This document shows positions 1-7,281 of a stretch of 64,000 nt of DNA, piece by piece; positions within the stretch are counted from its first letter, which is position 1; each line of letters begins with the position of its first letter. The notes under the pieces were generated by a model that saw only the letters and a list, made by a program, of their open reading frames with translations, was not told where the DNA came from and made no database searches. Source of the stretch: JTS-RE37 sp041744575 (GTDB lineage: Bacteria; Bacteroidota; Bacteroidia; Flavobacteriales; Flavobacteriaceae); NCBI GenBank assembly GCA_041744575.1, contig JBGTKP010000007.1, forward strand, positions 30,888 through 94,887, in the 5' to 3' direction. The position numbers and the translations under genes are program-made.

Positions 1-194
1 CTGAAGAAATCTGGACTTCAGGATATTATCCAGTAGTCTGGATGAATTCCGGATATCGAATGGTCTACTTTAATATGGGGCATAATGATATCGACCATGA
101 GGGAGTGACAACTCGTACCCTCTCAAGTAGTTTTCATAGCAAATATCAGAACAGGTTGATCCTTAATACCGTTTTATGGCTCGGCAGGAAATAA
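1..194 (+). CDS. ThuA-domain protein, 3' end only
   Basis: The frame that is open from the left edge (codons from base 3) ends in TAA at 192-194 and gives about 63 residues. They read like the end of a ThuA (trehalose-utilisation-like, class I glutamine amidotransferase fold) domain: PVVWMNSGYRMVYFNMGH, then a short stretch, then RLILNTVLWLGRK. The family typically ends with a P-V-x-W stretch, a phrase like VFYTSLGH and a final ILW-A-G. The role is unknown; in Bacteroidota such domains are often secreted and linked to sugar metabolism. The start lies outside the window, so length and signal peptide cannot be judged. Confidence 0.65.
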   Translation, partial: EEIWTSGYYPVVWMNSGYRMVYFNMGHNDIDHEGVTTRTLSSSFHSKYQNRLILNTVLWLGRK

Positions 195-295
195 GGCGTG
201 GGAGTGGCATCCATTGTTATAATAGACACACAGGCACCTTAACGAGTTCTGAAAATACCCGCCAAAACATATTGGTAAAAGAGGAGTGCTTCGCT

Positions 296-796
296 CTAAA
301 TATTGAGGGAGCCTTCTTCTCCAAGGTCAGGTTCATTGCCGGTAATAGCCCCGATCCCCATCTTTAGTAATGAAACAAGCTTTCCATCCTTTGTGTCCCA
401 ATAGTGAACTTCTTCAGGCATTATTTTTATAGCACTGAGATTGGGATCATCTTTCCCCTCAAACCATGCATCATCACTTTTTCCGTATAGGGAATCAAGT
501 ATGGCCTGTTCATCAGTGATCACGGCAGTACCATATACATTGAGAAACTCCATGGATCCGGGATCAGAATACAACATGCAAGCCCTGCTGTCTGCCTTTA
601 TATTCTTGTTATGGTTGCTGTTCTTATTGCTAAGAAACCATATCGAACCCTCATCATCCACCTTTTTGGTGCTCATAGGAATAACATGAAACGGCGCAAT
701 GCTCAAATTGGTTGCCATCATGCCAATATCTATCGATACGGCCAGTTCCTCTATTTTTTCTCTTGCTTCAGTGTTGTATAAATTTTTAATCGACAT
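296..796 (-). CDS. Pyridoxamine 5'-phosphate oxidase-like general stress protein
   Basis: 166 residues with the split-barrel flavin-binding fold of the general stress protein 26 / PNPOx-like family. Typical segments are an N-terminal helix (REKIEELAVSIDIGMMATN), a central strand pair ending in WFLSNKNSNHNKNIKAD, and a C-terminal phrase HYWDTKDGKLVSLLKMG, where W-D and the K-x-G-x-LV pattern are characteristic. Such proteins bind FMN or FAD in the cytoplasm and are induced by stress; the substrate is generally unknown. The ATG start is supported by a TAGCTTTG box about 17 bases upstream. It stands alone, convergent with the ThuA gene. Confidence 0.85.
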   Translation of the reverse strand: MSIKNLYNTEAREKIEELAVSIDIGMMATNLSIAPFHVIPMSTKKVDDEGSIWFLSNKNSNHNKNIKADSRACMLYSDPGSMEFLNVYGTAVITDEQAILDSLYGKSDDAWFEGKDDPNLSAIKIMPEEVHYWDTKDGKLVSLLKMGIGAITGNEPDLGEEGSLNI

Positions 797-812
797 AATC
801 TGATGTTTTTCC

Positions 813-820
813 CAAAGCTA
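813..820 (-). promoter_or_regulatory. -7 promoter box TAGCTTTG for the PNPOx-like gene
   Basis: On the minus strand this octamer matches TAnnTTTG, the -7 element of Bacteroidota primary sigma factor promoters. It lies 17 bases before the ATG at 796, giving a predicted leader of about 10 bases. No convincing -33 element was seen. Confidence 0.45.
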
Positions 821-1019
821 AGGTCAGCGGGAAGCATTTGTTAGCTCAGAAACATTCAAAATTATCCGTATAAATGCAATTTTCTGCATAGGCCCGGCCT
901 GATCCGTACCCCTATTTGGAAGAGGGGCTAAAGGAACATTTTTATATCAGGTCCGGAATATGACAACAACAGACTCATTTTTCTGGGAGGGAACCCGGAA
1001 AGCAGGCAATGGCTTTTAA

Positions 1020-1115
1020 TTAGAGCAGATTGAAGATGACGAGAGACAGGACGTAGGCAACATACATGAGACCTCCCAGGAGGACCATGTTGATAAAGTT
1101 GAATTTTTTTCTCAT
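1020..1115 (-). CDS. Putative 31-residue single-pass membrane protein
   Basis: An ATG-to-TAA frame encodes MRKKFNFINMVLLGGLMYVA followed by YVLSLVIFNLL. It has three basic residues at the N-terminus and then about 22 hydrophobic residues, the layout of a one-helix membrane micro-protein with its N-terminus in the cytoplasm. It is in a region otherwise empty of genes. A weak -7-like box (TTCCTTTG, one mismatch to TAnnTTTG) lies some 40 bases upstream. No family is recognised. A chance hydrophobic frame cannot be excluded, but the pattern resembles the micro-protein at 57083-57175. Confidence 0.4.
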   Translation of the reverse strand: MRKKFNFINMVLLGGLMYVAYVLSLVIFNLL

Positions 1116-1703
1116 GGGACATTGGGTTTTGGCAGATGGCTCCCATTAATGACCAAAGGAATGAGTCGTGGTGATAATTGAAGTAACATTATCGACAGCA
1201 TCCGGAAATTGAAAATACAATATGTGTGGTGCATTGGGGCTTCTGCATTTACCCTACTAAATTCGTCTAAAACGGCTAATATTCAGCATTTTTTGGATCA
1301 ATGGCATGTATTCTGGTATAAAAGGGAGGATCGGAAAGAGAGAGGCGGCTTTCCGGCCTGGACATGTCAGGGGAGATTCGAAGAAAGGACTTCTGTGAAA
1401 ATAAAAAGGTAGGGTCTCCCCTACCTTTTTCCCCAAATCTTACCATGAACTTAACCTACTTATGCTATGGTCCTGTAAAGAAAATACCTTTAAATGGCCT
1501 TGTAAAATAAACCAGTTGAACGACCTTAATATCCGCTCAATGGTATTTCGACGGCCATATAAACCGATTACATATTATTTTATTGAAGGCTTCCGAACAG
1601 GATAAATGTGTGTAAAAGATATCCGGGTAGGATGGATAACAATCAATCTACCTGGGAGGGCAATTCTATGGGAAACATTGGGCAGGTGGCCGGGGGACTT
1701 GAC
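1116..1703. other. Non-coding stretch without recognisable gene
   Basis: No frame here has convincing protein character. The only clear structure is the 12-bp hairpin at 1403-1430. The stretch ends at the 3' end of the S24 repressor gene, so it probably holds that gene's 3' untranslated region and possibly a small RNA. Confidence 0.5.
1403..1430. terminator. Perfect 12-bp hairpin with flanking A and T runs
   Basis: AAAAAGGTAGGG at 1403-1414 pairs perfectly with CCCTACCTTTTT at 1419-1430 around the four-base loop TCTC. A-run and T-run flank the GC-containing stem symmetrically, so it can act as a rho-independent terminator on either strand. It sits about 270 bases beyond the stop of the leftward S24 repressor gene and has no obvious rightward gene to terminate. 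Confidence 0.5.
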
Positions 1704-2474
1704 TCAGCGCGGCGTCGATCCCTGGCTCAGGTGCGTTTTTAATTCCTCCATGGATTCCTGTAATTGGCGTAACAAACCCTTCTCGGTGGTGGCGTCGACC
1801 CCAAAAGTGATTTTGCTGTTCACCTGCCACATTTCCTGAATTTGAAAAGGTTTTATTTCATAGGGCGGGTAAGATTCATTCAGGGAGATAAGCGTGATAT
1901 TATTTGAATTCGGTTTTTTTTCAATTTTCTTAACCAGAACGGCATCCTCAAGAACAACCACATATATTTTGTTGGGATTCACGTCATCAATGTGTTCCAC
2001 CGCCTTGGCGAGTACCCATTCCCCGGATTTAAGATTGGGCAACATACTGTCACCGTCTACCTGAAACCCTCTGTAGGTTGCATTCCGGAATTCAGGAATG
2101 GGAAGGTCGAAAGCCGGCAGTTGTCTGTACCAGCTTGTATCCTGTATATTCTGGGGATAACCCGCGGCGGCCTTGGCATTTACAAGGACTATATTATCCC
2201 GGTCCGATGAATCCACGGTCACTACTTTGGGGATAACACTTGTTCCCGAAGTCTCAAGGTATTGTTGGGTACTGTCCCCGAAAAGCCATAAGGGATTGAT
2301 CTTAAACTGCCTTAAAAGTTCCGCGACTATTTTCCCGGAAAGTTTGGTCCTTCCCCGTTCAATATCAGCCGTCGTATTAGGTATTCCAAGAAGTTCAGCA
2401 AATTCCGACTGGGTATGGCCCAATGCCCTGCGTATATCGGTGAATCGTTTGACTGTTATTTCATTTTCTGACAT
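1704..2474 (-). CDS. XRE-family repressor with S24 (LexA/CI-like) autocleavage domain
   Basis: 256 residues. Residues about 8-65 form a helix-turn-helix (RRALGHTQSEFAELLGI, then IERGRTKLS). Residues about 95-230 are a S24 peptidase domain: putative cleavage bond Ala104-Gly105 in KAAAGYP, nucleophile Ser143 in VDGDSML and general base Lys182 in VLVKKIEK. Family knowledge: such proteins bind operators as dimers and cut themselves when RecA filaments form after DNA damage, or respond to another signal. Four operator-like sites lie just upstream of the start, which points to autoregulation. The divergent gene is a putative DNA repair protein and uvrA follows it. No phage genes are nearby, so a host stress regulator is more likely than a prophage repressor. 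Confidence 0.9.
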   Translation of the reverse strand: MSENEITVKRFTDIRRALGHTQSEFAELLGIPNTTADIERGRTKLSGKIVAELLRQFKINPLWLFGDSTQQYLETSGTSVIPKVVTVDSSDRDNIVLVNAKAAAGYPQNIQDTSWYRQLPAFDLPIPEFRNATYRGFQVDGDSMLPNLKSGEWVLAKAVEHIDDVNPNKIYVVVLEDAVLVKKIEKKPNSNNITLISLNESYPPYEIKPFQIQEMWQVNSKITFGVDATTEKGLLRQLQESMEELKTHLSQGSTPR

Positions 2475-2511
2475 GGCTTCGGATTTAATACCCGCGCTAA
2501 GTTACAAAAAA

Positions 2512-2583
2512 TGGAATATATCCAAATATTTTTTAGGAATATTTCCATATATAGGATATTTTCCATATTTTTGGAAATATTAC
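2512..2583. promoter_or_regulatory. Tandem operator array, GGA-N5-TCC repeats
   Basis: Three perfect GGA-N5-TCC sites occur at 2513-2523 (GGAATATATCC), 2536-2546 (GGAATATTTCC) and 2554-2564 (GGATATTTTCC). A fourth imperfect site is at 2573-2583 (GGAAATATTAC). Their centres are 23, 18 and 19 bases apart. The array begins 38 bases upstream of the S24 repressor start and lies between it and the divergent DUF4130 gene. This is the arrangement expected of operators for a dimeric CI/LexA-like repressor. Binding is inferred, not shown. Confidence 0.6.
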
Positions 2584-2754
2584 CAAATTAGGACATATGG
2601 AAACTATTCACAAAAAACTACTGGATTTTGCCCTCCTTGGGACCAATGACATATTTCCAGCCATCTCTGTTAAGAAAGCACCACGCCAGTCTCCCATGTC
2701 CTTGGTGAAGCGTAAAACAATGATCACTAATCAACTCAATTTATTCAGGGAATC

Positions 2755-3507
2755 ATGAATCAGACCTATATACTTTGTTACGATGGCAGTTTCAGCGGAT
2801 TTTTATCCGTTGTATTCACGGCCTATCAAAAACGGATCGATGTTTTGGAAATCCGCAGGAATGAAGACGTTCAAAATGGACTATTCTCTGAATTCCGATT
2901 GATCGCAACTGACGAGGCTAAGGCACGCCGTGTCTGGATGGCACTGGAACAGAAGAGTATCAACGCTCTTAAAAACATCTATTTTGCCTTTCTTAGTGAA
3001 CAAAAAGGAATGGAGCTGATCCTTTTTCATTACATCAACTGGCTGTTTTTTACAGCGGACAGACCGGTAATTCCGGACCATGAACTTCTAAGGATAGAAC
3101 ATATGTCACGTCTTGTGGGAGAGGAAAAACAGCAGGTCGAAACCTGGACTGGAATGAAAGAAAATCCCGACGGCCTGCTTACCGCTGCTCTTGAGCCTTA
3201 CTTTAATGTGTTGCCTCTTGTATCAAAACATTTTAAATCTATGTTCAGGGAAAGGGATTGGATGCTCTATGATCTCAAGCGGTCCTATGGGATTTTCTAT
3301 AACAACGGTCTAATGAAACTCATTTCTCAGGAAAGTTGGGGAAATACCCATGTATTTCATGATTCGATAGCCGCCTCAGTTAAAATAGAGGCCAGCCAGT
3401 TCACTTTCCTTAAAGATAAGGCCAATTCTGACTTCCCTGTTAAAGTTCGAACTTCAAATAAGTCTTCCTCGAATCAAACTTCCCAACGGCAACGGCAGGC
3501 AGTCTGA
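2755..3507 (+). CDS. DUF4130 family putative DNA repair protein
   Basis: 250 residues. The N-terminus (YDGSFSGFLSVVFTAY) and the middle (AFLSEQKGMELILFHYI) match the DUF4130 / TIGR03915 family, as does the block HFKSMFRERDWMLYDLKRSY around residues 160-180. Members usually sit beside a radical SAM protein of the putative DNA modification/repair type; no such gene is in this window. The C-terminus is unusual: the family's closing P-x-R-Y-W-K-Y-L motif is absent, replaced by a Ser/Asn/Gln-rich tail ending NQTSQRQRQAV. The gene is divergent from the S24 repressor and 90 bases before uvrA. The biochemical activity is unknown. Confidence 0.75.
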   Translation: MNQTYILCYDGSFSGFLSVVFTAYQKRIDVLEIRRNEDVQNGLFSEFRLIATDEAKARRVWMALEQKSINALKNIYFAFLSEQKGMELILFHYINWLFFTADRPVIPDHELLRIEHMSRLVGEEKQQVETWTGMKENPDGLLTAALEPYFNVLPLVSKHFKSMFRERDWMLYDLKRSYGIFYNNGLMKLISQESWGNTHVFHDSIAASVKIEASQFTFLKDKANSDFPVKVRTSNKSSSNQTSQRQRQAV

Positions 3508-3572
3508 TGTTGATGCATCACAGATTAATACCGATTACCTGCGACCGGCTTCTATTTTATATGTCAAAAGTG

Positions 3573-3580
3573 TACCTTTG
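3573..3580 (+). promoter_or_regulatory. -7 promoter box TACCTTTG for uvrA
   Basis: Matches TAnnTTTG. The predicted transcription start (about base 3587) falls between a TTG at 3586 and the ATG at 3598, so the box decides the uvrA start in favour of the ATG. Confidence 0.5.
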
Positions 3581-3597
3581 CGGTTTTGCTTTCCCCC

Positions 3598-6465
3598 ATG
3601 ATAAAATATGAAGAAAATATTGAGGTCCAAGGCGCGCGGGTCCATAATTTAAAAAACATTGATGTAACTATTCCAAGAGAGAAGCTGGTCGTCATCACGG
3701 GTCTTTCCGGTAGCGGCAAATCGTCTCTTGCATTTGATACCATATACGCCGAAGGCCAGCGACGCTATATAGAAACCTTTTCCGCCTATGCCCGTCAGTT
3801 CCTCGGGGGATTGGAAAGACCGGATGTCGACAAGATTGACGGACTTTCCCCGGTAATTGCCATTGAGCAGAAAACCACCTCCAAGTCGCCCAGATCGACC
3901 GTGGGAACCATTACCGAAGTCTACGACTTTCTGAGGTTGCTCTTTGCCAGAGCCGCGGATGCTTACAGCTTCAGGACAGGAGAAAAAATGGTAAGCTACA
4001 ACGATGAACATATACGTGAGCTTATCATTTCGACTTATAAGGATCAGAAAGTGAATATCCTGGCGCCTCTGATAAGATCCCGGAAAGGACACTACAGGGA
4101 ACTTTTTGAACAGATTGCCAAACAGGGATTTGTGAAGGTCAGGGTAGACGGGGAATTAAGAGATATCGTCAAGGGCATGAAGGTGGATCGCTACAAGACC
4201 CATGATATTGAAGTGGTTATTGACAGGCTGATTGTGCGGAATGAAGAAGGACTGCAACAGCGTCTTACGGATACCATAAACACGGCCATGCACAACGGAG
4301 ACGACGTATTGATGGTGCTGGAAGAAGGGGGAGAAATACCCAGGTACTTCAGCAGGAATCTTATGTGTCCCAGCACTGGTATCTCCTACCCTGCCCCGGA
4401 ACCCAACACCTTTTCTTTTAACTCTCCGAAAGGGATGTGTCCGGAGTGCAATGGCCTGGGTCATATCTATCAGGTAAACAAGGAAAAGATCATTCCAAAT
4501 CCAAAATTGTCCATCCAGGCCGGCGGGATTGCCCCCCTTGGAGAATACAAAAATTCCTGGGCTTTCAAACAACTGGAGACGATTGGACAACGATATGGGT
4601 TTGCGCTGACCGATGCCATAGCTTCCGTTCCGGCAGAAGCATTGGAAATAATTCTGTTCGGGGGTAAGGAGCGATTTGAGGTGGATTCAAAAACCCTGGG
4701 TATTAAGAGGGACTACAAGATCGATTATGAGGGAATCGCCCATTTTATCAAAAATCAATATGAGCAGGCCGATTCTTCCAGCATCAAAAGATGGGCAAAG
4801 GATTATATGGATAAAATTACATGCCCTGAATGCGAAGGCGCCCGACTGAGAAAGGAATCCCTTTACTTTAAAATGGGAGATAGGAATATTTCTGAGCTTG
4901 CCCTGATGGACATTGCCGAACTGGCCAATTTTTTTACGGGCTTGTCCAAAAGTCTCGCAGGAAATCAAAAGATTATCGCGGAGGAAATTATTAAAGAAAT
5001 CCAAACCCGCATCCAATTTATGCTGGATGTAGGATTGGATTACCTCTCTCTCAACCGAAGTTCCAAATCACTTTCTGGCGGAGAAGCACAGAGAATTAGG
5101 CTTGCGACCCAGATAGGATCGCAGTTGGTGGGGGTATTGTATATTCTGGATGAACCAAGTATAGGACTTCATCAACGGGACAATATCCGGCTTATCAGCT
5201 CTTTGAAGTCGCTCAGGGACCTCGGTAATTCCGTCATCGTAGTGGAACATGACCGGGAAATGATCGAACATGCGGACCATGTCATTGATATCGGTCCAAA
5301 GGCTGGAAAACACGGAGGTGAAATTATCTGGGAAGGCGGTCCTGACAAACTCATTCATTCCGAAACCCTTACCGCACGATATATTACCGGTGATATACAG
5401 ATAGCCATTCCTGAAAAGCGACGCCCCGGTAATGGTAAAAGCATTCACCTCACAGGCTGTACCGGCCATAATCTCAGGAAGGTGTCCGTGGAGTTTCCTC
5501 TTGCAAAAATGATTGGTATTACCGGTGTTTCCGGAAGCGGAAAATCCACATTGATCAATGAGACACTTTATCCGATTATGAATGCCTATTATTTTAATGG
5601 GGTCAAAAAGCCTATGCCCTATGACAAAATCACCGGTCTCGAGCACATTGACAAGGTAATTGATATCAATCAATCCCCGATCGGACGGACGCCTCGGTCT
5701 AACCCCGCCACCTATACCGGAGTATTCAGCGAAGTGAGATCCTTATTTGCCAAAACCCCGGAAGCAGCCATCCGGGGTTACAAACCCGGACGGTTCAGTT
5801 TTAATGTGAAGGGCGGTCGTTGTGAAAGCTGTCAGGGCGGAGGATTGCGGGTCATCGAGATGAACTTTTTGCCAGACGTATATGTAGAATGTGAAACTTG
5901 CAACGGGAAACGATTCAACCGGGAAACATTGGAAATCCGGTATAAAGGAAAATCCATTGCAGATGCCCTGGAAATGACTATTGATGAAGCGGTTGATTTT
6001 TTTGAAAATATTCCACGCATATACAGGAAATTAAAAACGATTCAGGATGTCGGACTGGGCTATATCTCCCTGGGACAACAGTCAACCACGCTCTCCGGAG
6101 GCGAAGCGCAGCGGGTGAAACTTGCGACGGAGCTGGCAAAACGCGATACTGGGAATACCTTTTATATTCTGGATGAGCCAACCACAGGTCTTCATTTCGA
6201 GGATATACGGGTGCTGATGGAAGTATTGAACACCCTGGTGAATAAGGGGAATACCGTAGTGGTGATCGAACACAATATGGATGTGATCAAAATGGTGGAC
6301 CACATAATTGATATCGGTTATGAGGGTGGCCGAGGTGGTGGCATGATTGTTGCCACCGGTACCCCGGAAGAAGTAGCTCTTGATGAAAAGAGCCACACAG
6401 CACTTTTCCTTAAAAAGGAATTGGGTTTGCATGACCATGCGGATACTAATTTAATCACTTATTGA
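3598..6465 (+). CDS. uvrA: Excinuclease ABC subunit A
   Basis: 955 residues, the normal length. UvrA dimers find bulky DNA lesions with UvrB and start nucleotide excision repair. Two ABC ATPase modules are intact: Walker A GLSGSGKSS near residue 35 and GVSGSGKST near 643, and two LSGGEAQR signatures. Zinc modules: CPEC near 281, CPEC near 409, and the essential C-terminal module C-x2-C near 742 and C-x2-C near 765. The first module is changed, reading CPST at 257-260 instead of C-x-x-C, so it has only three of four cysteines there; I believe this is common in Flavobacteriia. The ATG at 3598 is preferred to an upstream TTG because of the promoter position. Confidence 0.97.
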   Translation: MIKYEENIEVQGARVHNLKNIDVTIPREKLVVITGLSGSGKSSLAFDTIYAEGQRRYIETFSAYARQFLGGLERPDVDKIDGLSPVIAIEQKTTSKSPRSTVGTITEVYDFLRLLFARAADAYSFRTGEKMVSYNDEHIRELIISTYKDQKVNILAPLIRSRKGHYRELFEQIAKQGFVKVRVDGELRDIVKGMKVDRYKTHDIEVVIDRLIVRNEEGLQQRLTDTINTAMHNGDDVLMVLEEGGEIPRYFSRNLMCPSTGISYPAPEPNTFSFNSPKGMCPECNGLGHIYQVNKEKIIPNPKLSIQAGGIAPLGEYKNSWAFKQLETIGQRYGFALTDAIASVPAEALEIILFGGKERFEVDSKTLGIKRDYKIDYEGIAHFIKNQYEQADSSSIKRWAKDYMDKITCPECEGARLRKESLYFKMGDRNISELALMDIAELANFFTGLSKSLAGNQKIIAEEIIKEIQTRIQFMLDVGLDYLSLNRSSKSLSGGEAQRIRLATQIGSQLVGVLYILDEPSIGLHQRDNIRLISSLKSLRDLGNSVIVVEHDREMIEHADHVIDIGPKAGKHGGEIIWEGGPDKLIHSETLTARYITGDIQIAIPEKRRPGNGKSIHLTGCTGHNLRKVSVEFPLAKMIGITGVSGSGKSTLINETLYPIMNAYYFNGVKKPMPYDKITGLEHIDKVIDINQSPIGRTPRSNPATYTGVFSEVRSLFAKTPEAAIRGYKPGRFSFNVKGGRCESCQGGGLRVIEMNFLPDVYVECETCNGKRFNRETLEIRYKGKSIADALEMTIDEAVDFFENIPRIYRKLKTIQDVGLGYISLGQQSTTLSGGEAQRVKLATELAKRDTGNTFYILDEPTTGLHFEDIRVLMEVLNTLVNKGNTVVVIEHNMDVIKMVDHIIDIGYEGGRGGGMIVATGTPEEVALDEKSHTALFLKKELGLHDHADTNLITY

Positions 6466-6566
6466 GTTATAGACAGAAATGTTGCATGTGATTAGAAATA
6501 AGCCCCGGCGCATCTTTGTTAAAACCAAAGAATGAATCGTCTGCACTGCATTGCCCTGAATACGGT

Positions 6567-6574
6567 TACCTTTG
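6567..6574 (+). promoter_or_regulatory. -7 promoter box TACCTTTG for the LOG gene
   Basis: Identical to the uvrA box. It lies 13 bases before the ATG at 6588 and inside the longer TTG-initiated frame, which supports the shorter start. Confidence 0.5.
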
Positions 6575-6587
6575 GAAGTCTGCAAGT

Positions 6588-7274
6588 ATGAGAAGAGAAC
6601 AGCATCATAAAGGATGGAATGAAATCAAGACCAATGATTCCTGGGCCATATTTAAGATTATGGGGGAATTTGTCAATGGTTTTGAAAAAATGAGTGCCAT
6701 AGGCCCCTGTGTAACTATTTTTGGTTCCGCAAGGACCAGGCCTGACCAGAAATATTATCAACTGGCCGTATCTATTGCAAGAAAAATTGCTGAGGCTGGC
6801 TATGGTATCATCACGGGTGGAGGTCCGGGAATTATGGAAGCGGGAAACAAGGGAGCGCATCTTTCAGGGGGAACCTCAGTGGGCCTCAATATTGACCTGC
6901 CTTTTGAACAGCACGACAATCCTTACATTGATGATGACAAGAGTCTCGATTTTGACTATTTCTTTGTCAGAAAGGTTATGTTCGTAAAATACTCACAGGC
7001 CTTTGTCGTAATGCCCGGTGGCTTTGGAACCCTGGATGAACTTTTTGAAGCAATTACCCTTATACAAACCAATAAAATAGGCAAATTTCCGATCATCCTG
7101 GTAGGAAGTGAATTTTGGTCAGGATTACTGGAATGGATTAAAACCACTATGCTACAGGAGGGAAATGTAAGTCCGGCAGATCTGGATCTTATCTCAGTGG
7201 TTGACGGTGAAGATGAAGTTGTGCAGCGAATTGACTCCTTTTACAAAGGCCATACCCTGAGCCCAAATTTTTAA
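6588..7274 (+). CDS. LOG family protein (lysine decarboxylase-like)
   Basis: 228 residues. The LOG signature is complete: GGGPGIMEAGNKGA, then PGGFGTLDELFE. LOG enzymes are cytoplasmic Rossmann-fold phosphoribohydrolases that release a free base from nucleoside monophosphates (cytokinin-activating in plants); bacterial substrates are mostly AMP-like and the physiological role is unclear. The N-terminus MRREQHHKGWNEIKTNDSWA matches the usual flavobacterial start, and the -7 box at 6567-6574 agrees. The next gene starts 7 bases after the stop, so the two are probably co-transcribed. Confidence 0.92.
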   Translation: MRREQHHKGWNEIKTNDSWAIFKIMGEFVNGFEKMSAIGPCVTIFGSARTRPDQKYYQLAVSIARKIAEAGYGIITGGGPGIMEAGNKGAHLSGGTSVGLNIDLPFEQHDNPYIDDDKSLDFDYFFVRKVMFVKYSQAFVVMPGGFGTLDELFEAITLIQTNKIGKFPIILVGSEFWSGLLEWIKTTMLQEGNVSPADLDLISVVDGEDEVVQRIDSFYKGHTLSPNF

Positions 7275-7281
7275 TCCTGAG

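Noticed and set aside
928..1146. 72-residue minus-strand frame overlapping the 31-residue frame
   Set aside because: It is rich in Pro, His, Cys and Arg without any hydrophobic or family pattern; the overlapping frame at 1020-1115 makes far better protein sense.
1209..1412. 67-residue plus-strand frame ending inside the hairpin
   Set aside because: Its stop lies in the terminator stem, composition is random and there is no family match.
2512..2583. Repeats considered as a short CRISPR array
   Set aside because: Units are only 11 bases, palindromic and degenerate, spaced 18-23 bases apart, with no cas gene; operators explain them better.
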